NCBI GenBank assembly: GCA_003541445.1
Contig: DPMO01000277.1
Location: 1-5,651 of the forward strand
DNA from: Clostridiales bacterium
Lineage (GTDB): Bacteria; Bacillota; Sulfobacillia; UBA995; UBA9673
DNA: 5,651 nt
Reading direction: 5' to 3'
This document shows, piece after piece, positions 5,135 through 5,651 of the stretch. The position numbers and the translations under genes were made by a program. The stretch's first letter is position 1, and every line of letters begins with the position of its first letter. The notes under the pieces are model-generated. The model was not told the DNA's origin, did not search any database, and saw nothing but the letters and a program-made list of their open reading frames with translations.

Positions 5135-5189
5135 CCGGCCGGCCCGCCGCCGCGCGGGGCCGGGGGGCGTCGGGCCGGGGGGAAGGTGA
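5135..5189 (+). promoter_or_regulatory. rpsE leader: 11-nt repeats, competing hairpins, candidate G-quadruplex and ribosome binding site
   Basis: GGGCCGGGGGG is present twice, at 5157-5167 and 5172-5182. CCGGCCC at 5139-5145 is complementary to the first seven bases of each copy, so a 7-bp stem can form with either one (loops of 11 or 26 nt) but not both. The G-tracts at 5156-5159, 5162-5167, 5172-5174 and 5177-5182 are joined by loops of 2, 4 and 2 bases, a canonical quadruplex pattern on the RNA strand. Directly after the last tract come AAGG and AGGTGA (5184-5189), the Shine-Dalgarno sequence, seven bases before the TTG start. Whether this structure controls rpsE is unknown. Confidence 0.55.
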
Positions 5190-5196
5190 GAGACAC

Positions 5197-5651
5197 TTGG
5201 CACGAACGGGCGAGAACGAACTGGACACGGAGCTGTTCGAAAAGGTTGTGGCCGTCAAGCGTGTGGCCAAGGTCGTCAAGGGCGGCCGGCGCTTCAGCTT
5301 CAGCGCCCTCGTCGTCGTCGGTGACGGCGACGGCCGTGTGGGGGTCGGGCTGGGCAAGGCACCGGAGGTCCCGGACGCCATCGCCAAGGGCGTGCAGGAG
5401 GCCAAGAAGAACATGATCAGCGTCCCGCGCGTCGGGACGACCATCCCGCACGAGGTCGTCGGTCACTTCGGCGCGGGCAAGGTCCTCCTGAAGCCGGCCT
5501 CGAAGGGCACCGGGGTCATCGCGGGCGGCCCTGTCAGGGCCGTTCTCGAGGCCGCCGGGATAAGCGACATCCTTACGAAGTCGTTGGGCTCCTCCAACGC
5601 CGCCAACACCGTCTACGCCACCATGGAAGGCCTCAGGTCCCTGAAGAGCGC
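5197..5651 (+). CDS. rpsE: 30S ribosomal protein S5 (3' end beyond the window)
   Basis: S5 lies on the solvent side of the 30S subunit by the mRNA entry channel and affects decoding accuracy and spectinomycin response. The frame stays open from TTG at 5197 to the window edge: 151 whole codons plus two bases, so roughly the last 15 residues of a typical 165-residue protein are missing. The N-terminal double-stranded-RNA-binding-like domain has [40 protein letters not shown] (23-62), matching the S5 signature. The second domain contains [39 protein letters not shown] and [18 protein letters not shown]. The TTG start gives [23 protein letters not shown] and follows AGGTGA (5184-5189) by seven bases; no in-frame ATG or GTG is better placed. 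Next in the usual order would be rpmD, rplO and secY. Confidence 0.97.
   Translation, partial: MARTGENELDTELFEKVVAVKRVAKVVKGGRRFSFSALVVVGDGDGRVGVGLGKAPEVPDAIAKGVQEAKKNMISVPRVGTTIPHEVVGHFGAGKVLLKPASKGTGVIAGGPVRAVLEAAGISDILTKSLGSSNAANTVYATMEGLRSLKS

Noticed and set aside
4170..5444. Open frame of 424 codons on the minus strand opposite rplF, rplR and rpsE
   Set aside because: Antisense shadow; it spans intergenic spacers and three real genes without any family motif.
1..5651. A new defence, mobile or accessory system
   Set aside because: Every gene in the window is a recognised universal or near-universal ribosomal protein in canonical order, with no foreign gene, broken gene or insertion between them.

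Overview
The window is a continuous piece of the bacterial S10-spc ribosomal protein gene cluster, entirely on the + strand. It holds the tail of rpsS, twelve complete genes (rplV, rpsC, rplP, rpmC, rpsQ, rplN, rplX, rplE, rpsN, rpsH, rplF, rplR) and an rpsE that runs off the right edge. The order is the canonical bacterial one. No accessory gene, mobile element, CRISPR array, RNA gene, convincing promoter or factor-independent terminator was seen. No stretch without a gene exceeds 76 bases.

Organism: a bacterium of high G+C content (about two thirds G+C by eye). Four observations point towards a high-GC member of the Firmicutes/Bacillota or a related Gram-positive or thermophilic lineage: the short zinc-type S14, an L24 with a four-cysteine zinc ribbon, an L16 whose ends resemble Bacillus-type L16, and non-ATG starts in six of thirteen genes. 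Arginine AGG/AGA and isoleucine ATA are used freely despite the high G+C, which argues against a typical actinobacterium or proteobacterium. This placement is inference, and I do not name a genus.

Layout: positions 1-57 end rpsS. Positions 106-2107 hold the distal S10 operon genes rplV, rpsC, rplP, rpmC and rpsQ. They are tightly packed, with a 3-nt gap between rpsC and rplP and an 11-nt overlap between rplP and rpmC. Positions 2146-5651 hold the spc operon genes rplN, rplX, rplE, rpsN, rpsH, rplF, rplR and rpsE. No promoter is evident at the rpsQ-rplN junction, so one long transcript is likely. Spacers widen towards the right: 38, 57, 20, 14, 38, 47, 54 and 76 nt.

The products assemble on the two ribosomal subunits. 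S19, S3, S17, S14, S8 and S5 go to the 30S; L22, L16, L29, L14, L24, L5, L6 and L18 go to the 50S. The proteins themselves are ordinary. What deserves a second look lies between genes. The spacers before rplR and rpsE each carry four closely spaced G-tracts (candidate RNA G-quadruplexes) sharing a GGGCCGGG core and abutting or including the Shine-Dalgarno sequence. The rpsE spacer also has an 11-nt direct repeat that can form competing hairpins. Two stop codons sit in small tandem duplications.
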